Assembly: GCF_000445065.1 (NCBI RefSeq)
Contig: NZ_ATHO01000146.1
Span: 1-56,643, forward strand
DNA length: 56,643 nt
Source of the DNA: Sphingobium quisquiliarum P25
GTDB taxonomy: Bacteria; Pseudomonadota; Alphaproteobacteria; Sphingomonadales; Sphingomonadaceae
Direction of reading: 5' to 3'
Shown here: positions 39,973 to 49,226 of the stretch, in pieces
Layout: each line of letters starts with the position of its first letter
How positions within the stretch are numbered: position 1 is the stretch's first letter
Notes under the pieces: generated by a model
Database searches by the model: none
The model's input: the letters and a program-made list of their open reading frames with translations, nothing else
Told to the model about the DNA's origin: nothing
Made by a program: the position numbers and the translations under genes

Positions 39973-40284
39973 ATGGCGCATATCGCTAAACTTCGCATGT
40001 TGTTGTTTTCGGCTATTGGGCCGGCGATTGCGATGCTTCTTCTGCTGTTCTTCGCTGGTTATGTCGTGCTCGGTTCCAACGGGGTGCTGGCATGGGGTGA
40101 TTACACGCGGCAGTTGCACCATGCCAAGGCGGAGTTGAAGCAGGTTGAGGCGCACAGGAATGAACTGCGCAATCGTGTCGACCTGCTCAATCCGCGCAGG
40201 GTTGACCCAGACCTCAGTGATGAGTTGATCCGGCGCCAGTTGGGCGTCATCCATCATGACGAAGTCGTTGTTCCGCTGAACTGA
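39973..40284 (+). CDS. ftsB: Cell-division protein FtsB-like (septum formation initiator)
   Basis: A 103-residue bitopic protein. A single membrane helix (IGPAIAMLLLLFFAGYVVLG, near 15-35) is followed by a coiled coil (YTRQLHHAKAELKQVEAHRN) and a short conserved tail (DLSDELIRRQLGVIH). FtsB bridges FtsL and FtsQ in the divisome. Its place between eno and pdhA is typical of alphaproteobacteria. The ATG at 39973 is chosen; a TTG two codons earlier is possible. Confidence 0.9.
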   Translation: MAHIAKLRMLLFSAIGPAIAMLLLLFFAGYVVLGSNGVLAWGDYTRQLHHAKAELKQVEAHRNELRNRVDLLNPRRVDPDLSDELIRRQLGVIHHDEVVVPLN

Positions 40285-40289
40285 CCTGA

Positions 40290-40310
40290 GGGGCGGCGGA
40301 CGCCTTTTTC
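40290..40310 (+). terminator. Short hairpin with T run after ftsB
   Basis: GGGCG-GCGGA-CGCC followed by TTTTT, immediately after the ftsB stop. The stem is only 4-5 bp. Confidence 0.4.
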
Positions 40311-40394
40311 CGGCTCCTTAACGTTGCAATCGGCGGACTTCTGCCGCTATACGGGCGTTCCTTCCATCCCTGTCCACGCAAAAGGATAAGAACC

Positions 40395-41468
40395 TTGGCG
40401 AAACCAACGACGCCGCGTCCTTCGCGCGCCAAAGCAAAGGCCCCCAGCCCTGCAAGCGCCGACCATAACCGGCCTCGCCCTGAAGCGCCCACTGATTACA
40501 AGGCGTCCAAGGAAGAGTTGATGGAATTTTACCGGCAGATGGTTCTCATTCGCCGGTTTGAGGAAAAGGCGGGCCAGCTTTATGGGCTGGGGCTGATTGG
40601 CGGATTTTGCCACCTTTATATTGGGCAGGAAGCTGTTGCCGTTGGCATCCAGTCGGCGCTTGAGCCTGGCAAGGACAGCGTGATTACCGGCTATCGCGAT
40701 CACGGCCACATGCTTGCTTACGGCATCGATCCCAAGCTGATCATGGCGGAATTGACCGGGCGTGAAGCCGGTATTTCGAGGGGCAAGGGCGGTTCGATGC
40801 ATATGTTCAGCGTCGAACATAAATTTTTCGGCGGTCACGGCATCGTCGGCGCTCAGGTGTCGTTGGGGACGGGGCTTGGCTTTGCGCACAAATACAGGGG
40901 CGATGGCGGCGTGTGCGTCGCTTATTTCGGCGATGGCGCGGCGAACCAGGGCCAGGTGTATGAGAGCTTCAACATGGCTGAGCTTTGGAAGCTGCCGATC
41001 ATCTTCGTGATCGAGAATAACCAATATGCCATGGGAACCAGCGTCAATCGCTCCTCGGCCGAGGACCAGCTCTACCGGCGCGGCGAAAGCTTCCGTATTC
41101 CGGGCTTGCAGGTCGACGGCATGGACGTTCTGGCCGTGCGCGGCGCGACCGAAGAGGCGCTGAAATGGGTGCAGGACGGTAATGGCCCCATCCTGCTGGA
41201 AATGAAGACCTATCGCTATCGCGGCCACTCCATGTCCGACCCGGCCAAATACCGCTCGCGCGAAGAAGTGCAGGCGATGCGCGAAAAGTCGGATCCCATC
41301 GAAGGCGCCAAAAAATATCTGGCCGAGATGGGCGTCAGCGAGGACGAGTTGAAGAAGATCGATCAGGATATCCGCAAGATCGTGAGCGACGCTGCGGACT
41401 TCGCTGAAACATCCCCCGAGCCGGAGCTGTCCGAACTTTATACTGACGTGCTGGTGGAGCAGTATTAA
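40395..41468 (+). CDS. pdhA: Pyruvate dehydrogenase E1 component, alpha subunit
   Basis: A 357-residue E1-alpha of the alphaproteobacterial and mitochondrial type, which decarboxylates pyruvate with thiamine diphosphate. The ThDP motif is [17 protein letters not shown] through [11 protein letters not shown], and the conserved phosphorylation-loop region [19 protein letters not shown] is present. The start is TTG at 40395, after AAAGGATAAG. The stop overlaps the pdhB start by one base (TAATG). It is co-transcribed with pdhB. Confidence 0.96.
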   Translation: MAKPTTPRPSRAKAKAPSPASADHNRPRPEAPTDYKASKEELMEFYRQMVLIRRFEEKAGQLYGLGLIGGFCHLYIGQEAVAVGIQSALEPGKDSVITGYRDHGHMLAYGIDPKLIMAELTGREAGISRGKGGSMHMFSVEHKFFGGHGIVGAQVSLGTGLGFAHKYRGDGGVCVAYFGDGAANQGQVYESFNMAELWKLPIIFVIENNQYAMGTSVNRSSAEDQLYRRGESFRIPGLQVDGMDVLAVRGATEEALKWVQDGNGPILLEMKTYRYRGHSMSDPAKYRSREEVQAMREKSDPIEGAKKYLAEMGVSEDELKKIDQDIRKIVSDAADFAETSPEPELSELYTDVLVEQY

Positions 41469-42856
41469 TGGGTATCGAAATCAAGATGCCGGCGCTTTCG
41501 CCGACCATGGAGGAAGGCACGCTCGCCAAATGGCTGGTGAAGGAAGGCGATGAAGTGCGGTCCGGCGACATATTGGCCGAGATCGAAACGGACAAGGCCA
41601 CGATGGAGTTCGAGGCTGTCGATGAAGGCAAGATCGGAGCAATCGTTGTGCCCGAAGGCACCGAAGGCGTGAAGGTCGGCACCGTCATCGCTACCATGGC
41701 CGGAGAAGGCGATAAGACAGCGGCGGCAGCCCCCAAGGCCGAAGAGAGCGCGCCTCCTGCCAAGCCCGAAGCTGCGCCGGAAGCGCCCAAGAAGGCTGAA
41801 AGCGGCACGTCCAAACTGGGCTCTGAAACAAAGGCCAGCATCGCCGACCCGGACCTGCCCGAAGGCACGGAGATGGTGAAGACCACCGTTCGCGAAGCCC
41901 TTCGCGATGCCATGGCGGAAGAAATGCGCCGCGACGAGCGTGTCTTCGTGATGGGCGAGGAGGTCGCCGAGTATCAGGGCGCCTATAAGGTCACGCAGGG
42001 ACTGCTGGAGGAATTCGGGGCAAAGCGCGTCATCGACACGCCGATCACCGAACATGGCTTTGCGGGCGTCGGCGCTGGCGCTGCGATGGGCGGGCTGCGT
42101 CCGGTCATCGAGTTCATGACGTTCAACTTCGCCATGCAGGCGATTGATCACATCATCAATTCGGCGGCCAAGACCAACTATATGTCAGGCGGCCAGATGC
42201 GCTGCCCGATCGTGTTCCGTGGCCCAAACGGCGCCGCCAGCCGCGTAGCCGCTCAGCACAGCCAGAATTACGGACCATGGTATGCGGCGGTCCCTGGCCT
42301 GATCGTCATCGCACCCTATGACGCGGCGGATGCGAAGGGACTGCTCAAGGCGGCGATCCGGTCCGAGGACCCGGTCGTGTTCCTGGAAAATGAGCTTGTC
42401 TACGGCCGCAGCTTCGATGTTCCTAAGGTCGATGACTATGTGCTGCCGATCGGCAAGGCCCGCATCGTCCGCGAAGGCAAGGATGTGACGCTGGTCAGCT
42501 ACTCGATCGGCGTCGGCGTCGCGCTCGACGCCGCCGAAACGCTTGCGGGGGAGGGCATCGATGCCGAAGTCATCGACCTGCGCACCCTGCGCCCGCTCGA
42601 TACCGCCACGGTGCTGCAAAGCCTGAAAAAGACCAACCGGCTTGTGGTTGTCGAGGAAGGCTGGCCCGTCTGCTCCATCTCATCGGAAATCGCGGCGGTG
42701 GTCATGGAGCAAGGCTTCGACGATCTCGACGCCCCGGTCCTGCGCGTGACCAACGAAGATGTCCCGCTCCCATATGCGGCCAATCTGGAAAAGGCCGCCC
42801 TGATCGATGCAGATCGGGTCGTCACTGCAGCGAAGAAGGTGTGCTATAAAGGTTAA
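41468..42856 (+). CDS. pdhB: Pyruvate dehydrogenase E1 component, beta subunit, with N-terminal lipoyl domain
   Basis: A 462-residue protein. Residues 1-80 are a lipoyl domain with the modified lysine at 43 ([10 protein letters not shown]). Residues ~80-125 are an Ala/Pro/Lys-rich linker. Residues ~138-462 are E1-beta ([57 protein letters not shown]). A lipoyl domain fused to E1-beta is a known alphaproteobacterial trait. With pdhA it forms the E1 heterotetramer. The E2 and E3 genes are not in the window: the next genes downstream are low-GC tad-like genes on the other strand. Confidence 0.96.
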   Translation: MGIEIKMPALSPTMEEGTLAKWLVKEGDEVRSGDILAEIETDKATMEFEAVDEGKIGAIVVPEGTEGVKVGTVIATMAGEGDKTAAAAPKAEESAPPAKPEAAPEAPKKAESGTSKLGSETKASIADPDLPEGTEMVKTTVREALRDAMAEEMRRDERVFVMGEEVAEYQGAYKVTQGLLEEFGAKRVIDTPITEHGFAGVGAGAAMGGLRPVIEFMTFNFAMQAIDHIINSAAKTNYMSGGQMRCPIVFRGPNGAASRVAAQHSQNYGPWYAAVPGLIVIAPYDAADAKGLLKAAIRSEDPVVFLENELVYGRSFDVPKVDDYVLPIGKARIVREGKDVTLVSYSIGVGVALDAAETLAGEGIDAEVIDLRTLRPLDTATVLQSLKKTNRLVVVEEGWPVCSISSEIAAVVMEQGFDDLDAPVLRVTNEDVPLPYAANLEKAALIDADRVVTAAKKVCYKG

Positions 42857-42871
42857 GCGTATGAATCAAAG

Positions 42872-42891
42872 CCCCTCCTGATCGGGAGGGG
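42872..42891. terminator. Hairpin between convergent pdhB and TadE-like gene
   Basis: CCCCTCC and GGAGGGG form a 7-bp stem around TGATCG, 15 bases after pdhB and 16 before the end of the minus-strand gene. It may serve both directions. It belongs to the CCCCTCC repeat family seen also at 29114, 51233 and 53421. Confidence 0.55.
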
Positions 42892-42907
42892 TCATTTGCT
42901 AGCCTGC

Positions 42908-43627
42908 TCATGTGGCGGTATATTGGGCGCAAAGCGATCGCGTTGCATTTTCGGCATTGTAAATCCCGCTGGTTCCGCCTGTATAATCGCGATTGTCACG
43001 TACAGTGAGCGCCGCGCTATCATTTATTGTCTGATTGATGCTCGGCAGAAATTGCAGGCTGACCAGCGGTTGATAGGTATAGCTGATTTCCACAAACATT
43101 ACCGCTCCTTTAGATGGAGGAGTGACCAAGTGGTTTTTGACCGTGATGCCATCTATGTCGCCGGTGACGGGAAGGTTCAGGTTGGTCGTGTTGGTGGCAG
43201 TGTAATAGCTGGACGTCACTTGTTGCATTCCTCGGCAGCGCTGCCATTTAACCACGAATTTGTTTTCCGTTGCCGACGGTTGTAGGCTGGCCAAAATGAC
43301 GCGGCCGTTCTGGAACAGATTGAGCCGCCCTGATTGCAGACCTGCGCCTGTCAGAAGATCGTTGATCTGCGTTTCGCTAATCGTTTTGGCGTTCATGGAG
43401 CCCGATCCGATGCGGGAGGCGTTATCTGCCACCAGCAGTGCAAGTTGGCTGATCCGCATTTTTGTCGTCGTATAGTTCGCCAATTCTGCCCCCGCCATTG
43501 TCACGGTGATGACAAAAGGAAGGCAAATGGCGAATTCGACCATTGCCATGCCGCACGTATTCTGCCGGAGGCAACACAGCTGACGCGCCATAAGTCTAAC
43601 CACGGGAGGCAAATATCTCGCGCTCAT
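42908..43627 (-). CDS. TadE/TadF-like pilus assembly protein (third gene of the tad-like triad)
   Basis: A 239-residue protein with a short basic N-terminus, then a prepilin-like hydrophobic segment (CGMAMVEFAICLPFVITVTM) containing the conserved MVEFAI of TadE-like minor pilins. A large extracytoplasmic region with a few cysteines (QRCRGMQ, SLCAQY) follows. It is expected to be inserted in the inner membrane and processed or displayed with Flp pili. It overlaps the previous gene by four bases (ATGA). Lower GC and freer codon use than the flanking genes suggest a different history. No tadA, tadB, cpaF or flp gene is nearby. Confidence 0.82.
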   Translation of the reverse strand: MSARYLPPVVRLMARQLCCLRQNTCGMAMVEFAICLPFVITVTMAGAELANYTTTKMRISQLALLVADNASRIGSGSMNAKTISETQINDLLTGAGLQSGRLNLFQNGRVILASLQPSATENKFVVKWQRCRGMQQVTSSYYTATNTTNLNLPVTGDIDGITVKNHLVTPPSKGAVMFVEISYTYQPLVSLQFLPSINQTINDSAALTVRDNRDYTGGTSGIYNAENATRSLCAQYTAT

Positions 43628-44223
43628 AAGCAGTTCCCTTTCGCGATAGCTTTTTGCTCGCCATAGGGCTGGTTTACCAGAACGGTGCTTGCATTCATCG
43701 TGACGTTGGCCGGTAGTCCCGCAAGGGTCGCCATCGGGAAAAGGCGCGGGTAGGAGATGTCGGCTGAAAGCAAGATTGTATCCTTCGCTCCGCCCGCACT
43801 GTTTTGGCCGTTATCTACATCCCATGACTTGCTGTTGTTAAGATCGTCATAAGGTTCGCCGGCATCGCAGGTGCCGTTATGGTTCGTATCGGTAAATGGT
43901 TCCTTAGAACGGTTGGCGGCTCTCCCATAATCGCGGAAGGCCGTACGAGTGATCTTTACAGTAGCATTATTGGCCAAATTCTTGATCTGTTGTTCGACTG
44001 CACCGTCTATCAAGGTGCGCTGCGTTGCCTCCGACGCGCTTTCCAGTGTGCTGTCGCGAGCAGCTTTTTGCAATGCTCCTTGCAAGACACTCTGCATATA
44101 AAGCGAATGTCCCAGATCCAGCACGCCCATCAGAAGAAGGCAGAAGACCGGCGCCACTAGTCCGAATTCTACGATCGTCGCGCCTTGATCTTGCCTGCAC
44201 AGGCAATGAAGATGTCCCTTCAT
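43624..44223 (-). CDS. TadE-like minor pilin with calcium-loop-like insert
   Basis: A 199-residue protein. It begins MKGHLHCLCRQDQGATIVEF, the TadE pattern with GATIVEFGLVAPVFCLLLMG as the hydrophobic segment and conserved glutamate. In the extracytoplasmic part lies TDTNHNGTCDAGEPYDD, spaced like D-x-N-x-N-G-x-x-D-x-G-E calcium loops of dockerin or thrombospondin-3 type repeats. It overlaps both neighbours by four bases, so the three proteins are made together. The calcium role is inference. Confidence 0.82.
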   Translation of the reverse strand: MKGHLHCLCRQDQGATIVEFGLVAPVFCLLLMGVLDLGHSLYMQSVLQGALQKAARDSTLESASEATQRTLIDGAVEQQIKNLANNATVKITRTAFRDYGRAANRSKEPFTDTNHNGTCDAGEPYDDLNNSKSWDVDNGQNSAGGAKDTILLSADISYPRLFPMATLAGLPANVTMNASTVLVNQPYGEQKAIAKGNCL

Positions 44224-46022
44224 TGCGTCAACCTCAATTGTGAAATGTTATCGGCAATGTCCTGAAAGTTGCTGATCAGGGTGGCGGAGTCCGCTGCTGT
44301 AAAAGCGTGATGGTCATCTGACGCGCAATTTTTCAGCCGCGCAGCAGTGTCCTTAACGTTCTGGGAGGAACTAGTCGTGACTTTCACGCCGAAGTAAATC
44401 GTCCACACGGTAAAACCTTTGTTTTTTATCGCCGTGCAAAGAGCCGAGAAGCGGGCGTTGACCTGCGCGTTAGTATCATTGCTCGACGGTGCAGACGACA
44501 AAGAGGTTTGTCGACGGTCCCACCAGGGCACTCCGTAGGCGTTGTAATTTGTAACCGCCGTCTGAGTATCACCGTCTGTCATAAAAACGATATGTCGTTC
44601 GATCTGCCCGCCTGTAGAGGTTGCTGCATTCTCCTGCGCGAAAATACCTGTGGGCGATGCAAGGCGCGCGCCCCACAGCAGGCCGATGTCATGATAGGTG
44701 TTCCCGGTCGGCGAAAGGGAATTTACATAGGCCTCAAAAGTTTCCGTATTCGCTGCCGAAGGCCAAACCTGCAATTTTCTAGCCTCAGCGGGGCAAGAGG
44801 AACTTATATTGCGAGAAAGATCGCCGGTTGTCACAGCATCATAGGAATTGCTCCCGTTTTCGCTTACGCGTCCCCACACGGCATTAGGCAGTAACGGTCC
44901 CCATTGCGTTGTGCTATCGCCTGTGTAGGGGACCATGTCGATGTCGAGATCCTTTGCACCCGACGGAATCGGATCGTAAGTTGAAGCCCGTACCGTTGGT
45001 CGCTCCTCGATACATCCATCCCAACTGACACTAACATTCGCATTATCGGCATCGAGCGGTAATGTGACAGATGAATTCCAAGCGTTGCCTCCTCCCTTCA
45101 ATCCACTGACATTCAGGCTAATAGGCTTATAGGTGTAAACAGCGCCGTATGTCCGCTTTTCGTACCAGCATTTTTGATTGCCATTGCCACTCACCTTGTT
45201 CCGATATTGCTCGGTATTGGTGTCGTTGATCAATGAGCAGCTTATATCAGCTGATCCTGACCGCCAATAGCTCCAGTCCTGTCCGGCGTAGACGCGGCTT
45301 TGATATGTCCAATTGTCCGCTATCCAGTCGTTCTTCAACAGTCTGCCTACATTGACGTTGACGCTATATGGTACAAAACCAAAGCGTATCTGCGCTGTAG
45401 AACTATTTTTGCCTGTCGGCGTTGACCCACAGTCTGCGCTAGTGTTTATTTTTGCAAGTGCTTCGTAGAAGCACTTTACTGCCTTCTTTAGGCCTTCAAT
45501 CTTAGTGAGGCTGTCGTTATTGTTAGCTTTGGAAGCCATAGACCCTGTGACGTCGAGCACGAACATGACGTCTGTATTGGGAATTCGCATTTCTGCTTCA
45601 CAGGTGGTTTGCAAGACCTTGGATGACTGGCCCAAGGCACGCATGACTGTCATAGGCACTGTGACCGATGCTGTTCCGGTGACTTTCCTGTTGTTTTCGG
45701 CAAAGCTTCGGGTCGTGCCGGTGGTGCCATACGGATCTGTGCCAAAATTGGCATCGAACAATTGAAGGGCGACCTGATTGGCCTTGCCATTGTCTGCCGA
45801 CCATGCACCCGGACCCATCTGTTTCCGGCCTGCGAGCGCTCCCGCGTCGCATGCTTGTTGCAACCGAGCTTTGGTGAGATAGAGGCGGCTCATATCGATG
45901 GCGCCGCCAACCAATCCCAGCAACGGAATGACCGCAGCAGCTACGATCATCAGCGTATTGCCCGCCTGATTGTGATATAGCCGCATCAAAATGAACAGCG
46001 TGCGCTTGATCCTGTCGCTCAT
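44220..46022 (-). CDS. TadG-like protein with von Willebrand A domain
   Basis: A 600-residue protein. A short cytoplasmic start leads to a membrane segment (GNTLMIVAAAVIPLLGLVGG) followed by AIDMSRLYLTKARLQQACDA, the TadG signature. Residues ~150-590 form a VWA domain with the metal motif DVTGSM at 157-162, interrupted by a roughly 250-residue insert with paired cysteines, and HIVFMTDGDTQTAV as the later VWA strand. It is first in the triad. The region is visibly richer in A+T than pdhB or trmFO. Tad/Flp pilus assembly or adhesion is the likely setting, but no motor genes are present in this window. Confidence 0.85.
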   Translation of the reverse strand: MSDRIKRTLFILMRLYHNQAGNTLMIVAAAVIPLLGLVGGAIDMSRLYLTKARLQQACDAGALAGRKQMGPGAWSADNGKANQVALQLFDANFGTDPYGTTGTTRSFAENNRKVTGTASVTVPMTVMRALGQSSKVLQTTCEAEMRIPNTDVMFVLDVTGSMASKANNNDSLTKIEGLKKAVKCFYEALAKINTSADCGSTPTGKNSSTAQIRFGFVPYSVNVNVGRLLKNDWIADNWTYQSRVYAGQDWSYWRSGSADISCSLINDTNTEQYRNKVSGNGNQKCWYEKRTYGAVYTYKPISLNVSGLKGGGNAWNSSVTLPLDADNANVSVSWDGCIEERPTVRASTYDPIPSGAKDLDIDMVPYTGDSTTQWGPLLPNAVWGRVSENGSNSYDAVTTGDLSRNISSSCPAEARKLQVWPSAANTETFEAYVNSLSPTGNTYHDIGLLWGARLASPTGIFAQENAATSTGGQIERHIVFMTDGDTQTAVTNYNAYGVPWWDRRQTSLSSAPSSNDTNAQVNARFSALCTAIKNKGFTVWTIYFGVKVTTSSSQNVKDTAARLKNCASDDHHAFTAADSATLISNFQDIADNISQLRLTQ

Positions 46023-46071
46023 TTTTGCTTACACCCGTACTCGTCCCGACCCCATGCAGGCAGGGCAGCCA

Positions 46072-46089
46072 CTGTTCCATAATGGACAG
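46072..46089. promoter_or_regulatory. Palindrome in the tadG-like/squalene-synthase-like divergent gap
   Basis: CTGT-T-CCAT-A-ATGG-ACAG, an interrupted 8+8 inverted repeat 50 bases ahead of the TadG-like gene. It is a possible regulator site; the binder is unknown. Confidence 0.35.
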
Positions 46090-46134
46090 TTGTTATGATC
46101 ATTATTCGGGACATAGTTAAAATGACGCTAATCT

Positions 46135-46148
46135 ATACCTGCCGGTAT
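46135..46148. promoter_or_regulatory. Palindrome just before the squalene-synthase-like gene
   Basis: ATACC-TGCC-GGTAT ends seven bases before the ATG at 46156, where a ribosome site would be expected; none is visible. It could be an operator or an mRNA hairpin. Confidence 0.3.
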
Positions 46149-46155
46149 ATGCGTC

Positions 46156-46800
46156 ATGACTGATCTGGTGGATACGGAACCTTCCGGGCTGGCAGCATTG
46201 CTCAGCGCTTATGCTGGCGAAAGCATGCCGCGCCATCGGCTTCTTTGGGCCCTGGATGCGCGCTTCGCCAAGTTGGCGGCAACGACAAGCGAACCGATGA
46301 TCGGACAAATTCGTCTGGCCTGGTGGCATGAAGCCTTGAGTGATGAGGAAGGGGTGAAGGGAAGGGGCGAACCCCTTATCGATGCCTTGCGAGAAATCGG
46401 AACGATCCCGCCTGCGGGGCTTTCCGCATGGCTCGACGGCTGGGAAGCGATGATCGGAGACATCGATCTGGACGTCTATGCAGATGGTCGTGGGGGAGGA
46501 TTCTTTCATTCGCTTGCGGGAGAGGCTGAGGCGCCGCCATGGCTGATCCAGGCTGGCGCCGTTTGGGCATTGTGGGACTTGTCAGGCCATGTGAGCGACC
46601 GCGCCCTCGCCGCTGACGCGATCGAGCGCGCCAGGGTGAAGCTCCTTTCCGGGCCACTCCCTTGGCCAGCGGCATGGCGGCCGATGCGGATTGCCTATGG
46701 TCTGGCGCGGCAGGACATCATAAAGGGCCGGGCAGCGCCTGGGCGACTGACGCCGCGTCTTTATCTGCGGTTGCTGCGCGTTGCATTGAGCACAGGCTGA
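46156..46800 (+). CDS. Squalene/phytoene synthase-like protein, probably non-catalytic
   Basis: A 214-residue helical protein of the squalene/phytoene synthase superfamily, shown by LWALDARFAKLA, EPMIGQIRLAWWHEAL and RMRIAY-like segments (WRPMRIAYGLARQDI). The aspartate-rich DxxxD motifs needed for prenyl transfer are missing, and the protein is shorter than true synthases (about 280-350). It resembles the group related to the mitochondrial complex I assembly factor NDUFAF6; that role is inference. It is divergent from the tad-like triad. The EF-hand gene starts 11 bases after the stop. Confidence 0.78.
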   Translation: MTDLVDTEPSGLAALLSAYAGESMPRHRLLWALDARFAKLAATTSEPMIGQIRLAWWHEALSDEEGVKGRGEPLIDALREIGTIPPAGLSAWLDGWEAMIGDIDLDVYADGRGGGFFHSLAGEAEAPPWLIQAGAVWALWDLSGHVSDRALAADAIERARVKLLSGPLPWPAAWRPMRIAYGLARQDIIKGRAAPGRLTPRLYLRLLRVALSTG

Positions 46801-46811
46801 CGGAGGACCTT

Positions 46812-47276
46812 GTGGGGCGGATCATGGCAGGTGCGGGCGCCGCGTTGCTCCTGGTAGCGGCGGGCCTTTTCTGGTGGCAGGGACGCGCGACCAGCGAACT
46901 CGTGCCACAGGCGATGGTGGCCCCGCCGCCGCCTCCGGCCATTGAGGACCTGCCCAAGGGCAACCCCGCAGCAGTGGGCAAGCCGTTGCCGACGCCTGCC
47001 GAAGCCAGTCCGCAAAGCCGCGAGCAGAAGCGCTTTGCCCGCTATGACCGCAACCGCGATGGAGTGATCACCCGCATCGAGATGATGGGCAGCCGGGTCA
47101 AGGCCTTCAAGGCGCTCGATAAAGACAAGGACAATCTTCTGTCGTTCGAGGAATGGGCGGTCGCCACATCGGATCGCTTTGGCAAGGCGGATGCGAATGC
47201 GGACGGCAAGCTGACGCCAGCCGAGTTTGCTACTACCGCGCCCAAGCGCAGCGCAGCGCCCAAATGCAAATGCTGA
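46812..47276 (+). CDS. EF-hand calcium-binding protein
   Basis: A 154-residue protein with an N-terminal hydrophobic anchor or signal (GAGAALLLVAAGLFWWQG), a proline-rich linker (VAPPPPPAIEDLP) and three EF-hand loops: DRNRDGVITRIE, DKDKDNLLSFEE and DANADGKLTPAE. It probably sits in the periplasm or is anchored in the inner membrane and senses or buffers calcium. The start is GTG at 46812, after GGAGG; ATG at 46824 is the alternative. It is likely co-transcribed with the squalene-synthase-like gene and convergent with trmFO (4-base gap). Confidence 0.85.
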   Translation: MGRIMAGAGAALLLVAAGLFWWQGRATSELVPQAMVAPPPPPAIEDLPKGNPAAVGKPLPTPAEASPQSREQKRFARYDRNRDGVITRIEMMGSRVKAFKALDKDKDNLLSFEEWAVATSDRFGKADANADGKLTPAEFATTAPKRSAAPKCKC

Positions 47277-47280
47277 TGGC

Positions 47281-48645
47281 TCAGGCGGGCTGAAGCTCGC
47301 CCAGCCATTCTCCCAGTGCGGCGCGTGCGCGGGAGGTCATGGCTTCCTTCCGCTGCTTTTTCTTCACGTCCTCCAGTGGTGGGAAGAGGCCGAAATTGAC
47401 GTTCATGGGCTGATAGTCCGCGGTCGCGTCATTGCCGGTGACGTGGCCCAGCAATGCTCCTAGCGCGGTTTCCGGCGGCGGCGGCGTCATTTGCAGCCCC
47501 AGCAGTTCGGCCGCCGCGAACCGTCCCGCCAGCAGGCCGATCGCCGCGCTTTCGACATAGCCTTCGCACCCGGTCATCTGCCCGGCGAAACGGATGTGCG
47601 GAGCGCTCCTGAGGCGGAGCGTGGCGTCGAGCAGCTTGGGACTCTGGATGAAGGTGTTGCGGTGCAGGCCGCCCAGCCGCGCGAACTCCGCCTTCTCCAG
47701 TCCAGGGATGGTGCGGAACAGCTCAACCTGGGCGCCATGCTTGAGCTTGGTCTGGAAACCGACCATGTTCCACAGCGTGCCCGATGCATTGTCCTGCCGT
47801 AACTGGACCACGGCATAGGGCCAGCGCCCGGTGCGCGGATCGTCCAGACCCATTGGCTTCATCGGTCCATGCCGCAATGTTTCGGGGCCGCGCGACGCCA
47901 TTACCTCGATCGGCATGCAACCTTCGAAATAGGGCGTGTTCGTCTCCCACTCCTTGAACTCGGTCTTTTCCCCGTCCAGCAGTCCCTGGACAAAGGCCTC
48001 ATATTGCTCCCGGTTCATGGGGCAGTTGATATAGTCCTTGCCCTCGCCACCGCCTGGCCCGATCTTGTCCCAGCGATTGGCCATCCAGCATTTGTCCATG
48101 TCGATACTGTCGAAATGGACGACCGGCGCGATCGCGTCGAAAAAGGCGAGGTGATCCATGCCCGCTGCTGCCCCGATGCTTTCGGCCAGCGCAGGAGCAG
48201 TCAGCGGCCCGGTGGCGACGATGGTCATTCCCGCGGCAGGCAACTGGTCGATACGCTCCCGCACGATTTCGACGTTGGGATGCGCGGCCAAGGCGCGGGT
48301 GACGCCATCGGAAAACATATGACGGTCGACCGCCAGCGCCGATCCGGCGGGCACCTTGGCGGGCTCCGCCTGAGCCATGATGAGCGAGCCCAGGCGCCGC
48401 ATTTCCTGATGCAGCAGGCCAACGGCATTCTTGTCCGCATCATCTGAACGAAAGCTGTTGGAGCAGACCAACTCCGCCAGCCCATCGGTTTGATGCGCTG
48501 GTGTCATGTCTCCCGCGCCACGCATTTCGGATAGACGGACCTTCACGCCAGCCTGCGCCAGTTGCCAGGCCGCCTCTGACCCAGCCAGCCCGCCGCCGAT
48601 GATATGCACCTGATGATCTGTCGCTTCGCCCATTTTCCCGTCCAT
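47281..48645 (-). CDS. trmFO: Methylenetetrahydrofolate-tRNA-(uracil-5-)-methyltransferase TrmFO
   Basis: A flavoprotein of about 454 residues that makes ribothymidine at position 54 in tRNA T loops, using methylene-THF. The FAD fold is [17 protein letters not shown]. Further family blocks are [35 protein letters not shown] and [20 protein letters not shown]. The ATG at 48645 or 48633 is the likely start; an upstream in-frame start at 48681 gives a nonhomologous extension. TrmFO replaces TrmA in many alphaproteobacteria and Gram-positives. It is divergent from the VOC gene. Confidence 0.95.
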   Translation of the reverse strand: MDGKMGEATDHQVHIIGGGLAGSEAAWQLAQAGVKVRLSEMRGAGDMTPAHQTDGLAELVCSNSFRSDDADKNAVGLLHQEMRRLGSLIMAQAEPAKVPAGSALAVDRHMFSDGVTRALAAHPNVEIVRERIDQLPAAGMTIVATGPLTAPALAESIGAAAGMDHLAFFDAIAPVVHFDSIDMDKCWMANRWDKIGPGGGEGKDYINCPMNREQYEAFVQGLLDGEKTEFKEWETNTPYFEGCMPIEVMASRGPETLRHGPMKPMGLDDPRTGRWPYAVVQLRQDNASGTLWNMVGFQTKLKHGAQVELFRTIPGLEKAEFARLGGLHRNTFIQSPKLLDATLRLRSAPHIRFAGQMTGCEGYVESAAIGLLAGRFAAAELLGLQMTPPPPETALGALLGHVTGNDATADYQPMNVNFGLFPPLEDVKKKQRKEAMTSRARAALGEWLGELQPA

Positions 48646-48695
48646 GCGTTGGTGCGTGGCGTTTAGGTCAATCGGCGGCAAAAGGAGAGCGCAAA

Positions 48696-49112
48696 ATGAT
48701 CGATCATATCGGCATCGCGGTCAGTAACGCGGCGCGGTCACGCGACTTCTACGATGAACTGCTGGGCGCCATCGGGCTGCAACGGCTGATGACCATCCCG
48801 GCGGCCGATAATCTCAGCGGCGGCGAAACCCATGGCTATGGCCGGGATGATGATCCATTTTTCTGGATCGGCGATAATGAGGCGGTGGGGGAGGGTACGC
48901 ACATCGCCTTCCGCGTCGAAAACCGTGCGCAGGTACACGCCTTCCATGCGGCGGGCCTTCGCGCGGGCGGCCGGGATCATGGCGCACCGGGCCTAAGGCC
49001 ACATTATGGGCCGAGCTATTACGCCGCCTTCATCCTGGACCCGGACGGCATCAATGTGGAAGCCGTCTGCCATGCGGAAGTCGACTTGAGCGCGCCTGAC
49101 GAAGCGCCCTGA
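48696..49112 (+). CDS. VOC-family (glyoxalase/bleomycin-resistance fold) protein
   Basis: A 138-residue protein with two beta-alpha-beta-beta-beta units: [20 protein letters not shown] opens the first, and [20 protein letters not shown] plus [19 protein letters not shown] form the second. H4 and the later histidine/glutamate could bind a metal. Substrates of VOC proteins vary widely, so none is assigned. It is divergent from trmFO by about 50 bases and convergent with leuA. Confidence 0.88.
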   Translation: MIDHIGIAVSNAARSRDFYDELLGAIGLQRLMTIPAADNLSGGETHGYGRDDDPFFWIGDNEAVGEGTHIAFRVENRAQVHAFHAAGLRAGGRDHGAPGLRPHYGPSYYAAFILDPDGINVEAVCHAEVDLSAPDEAP

Positions 49113-49188
49113 TCGTTCCGGCTAACCCAAGTTCATGTTCCTGTGCGGGCAGGGACAGGTCCTGCCGCTCGAACCAGGCTGCTGAGGC

Positions 49189-49216
49189 GCGGATGCCGTT
49201 TTTCACCGGCATCCGC
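49189..49216. terminator. Perfect 10-bp hairpin between VOC gene and leuA
   Basis: GCGGATGCCG and CGGCATCCGC flank an 8-base loop (TTTTTCAC), 11 bases after the leuA stop. A second bulged palindrome (GGCAGGGAC/GTCCTGCC) lies at about 49147-49165. Neither has a T run, yet together they probably end both convergent transcripts. Confidence 0.5.
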
Positions 49217-49226
49217 CCCGTGCTGA

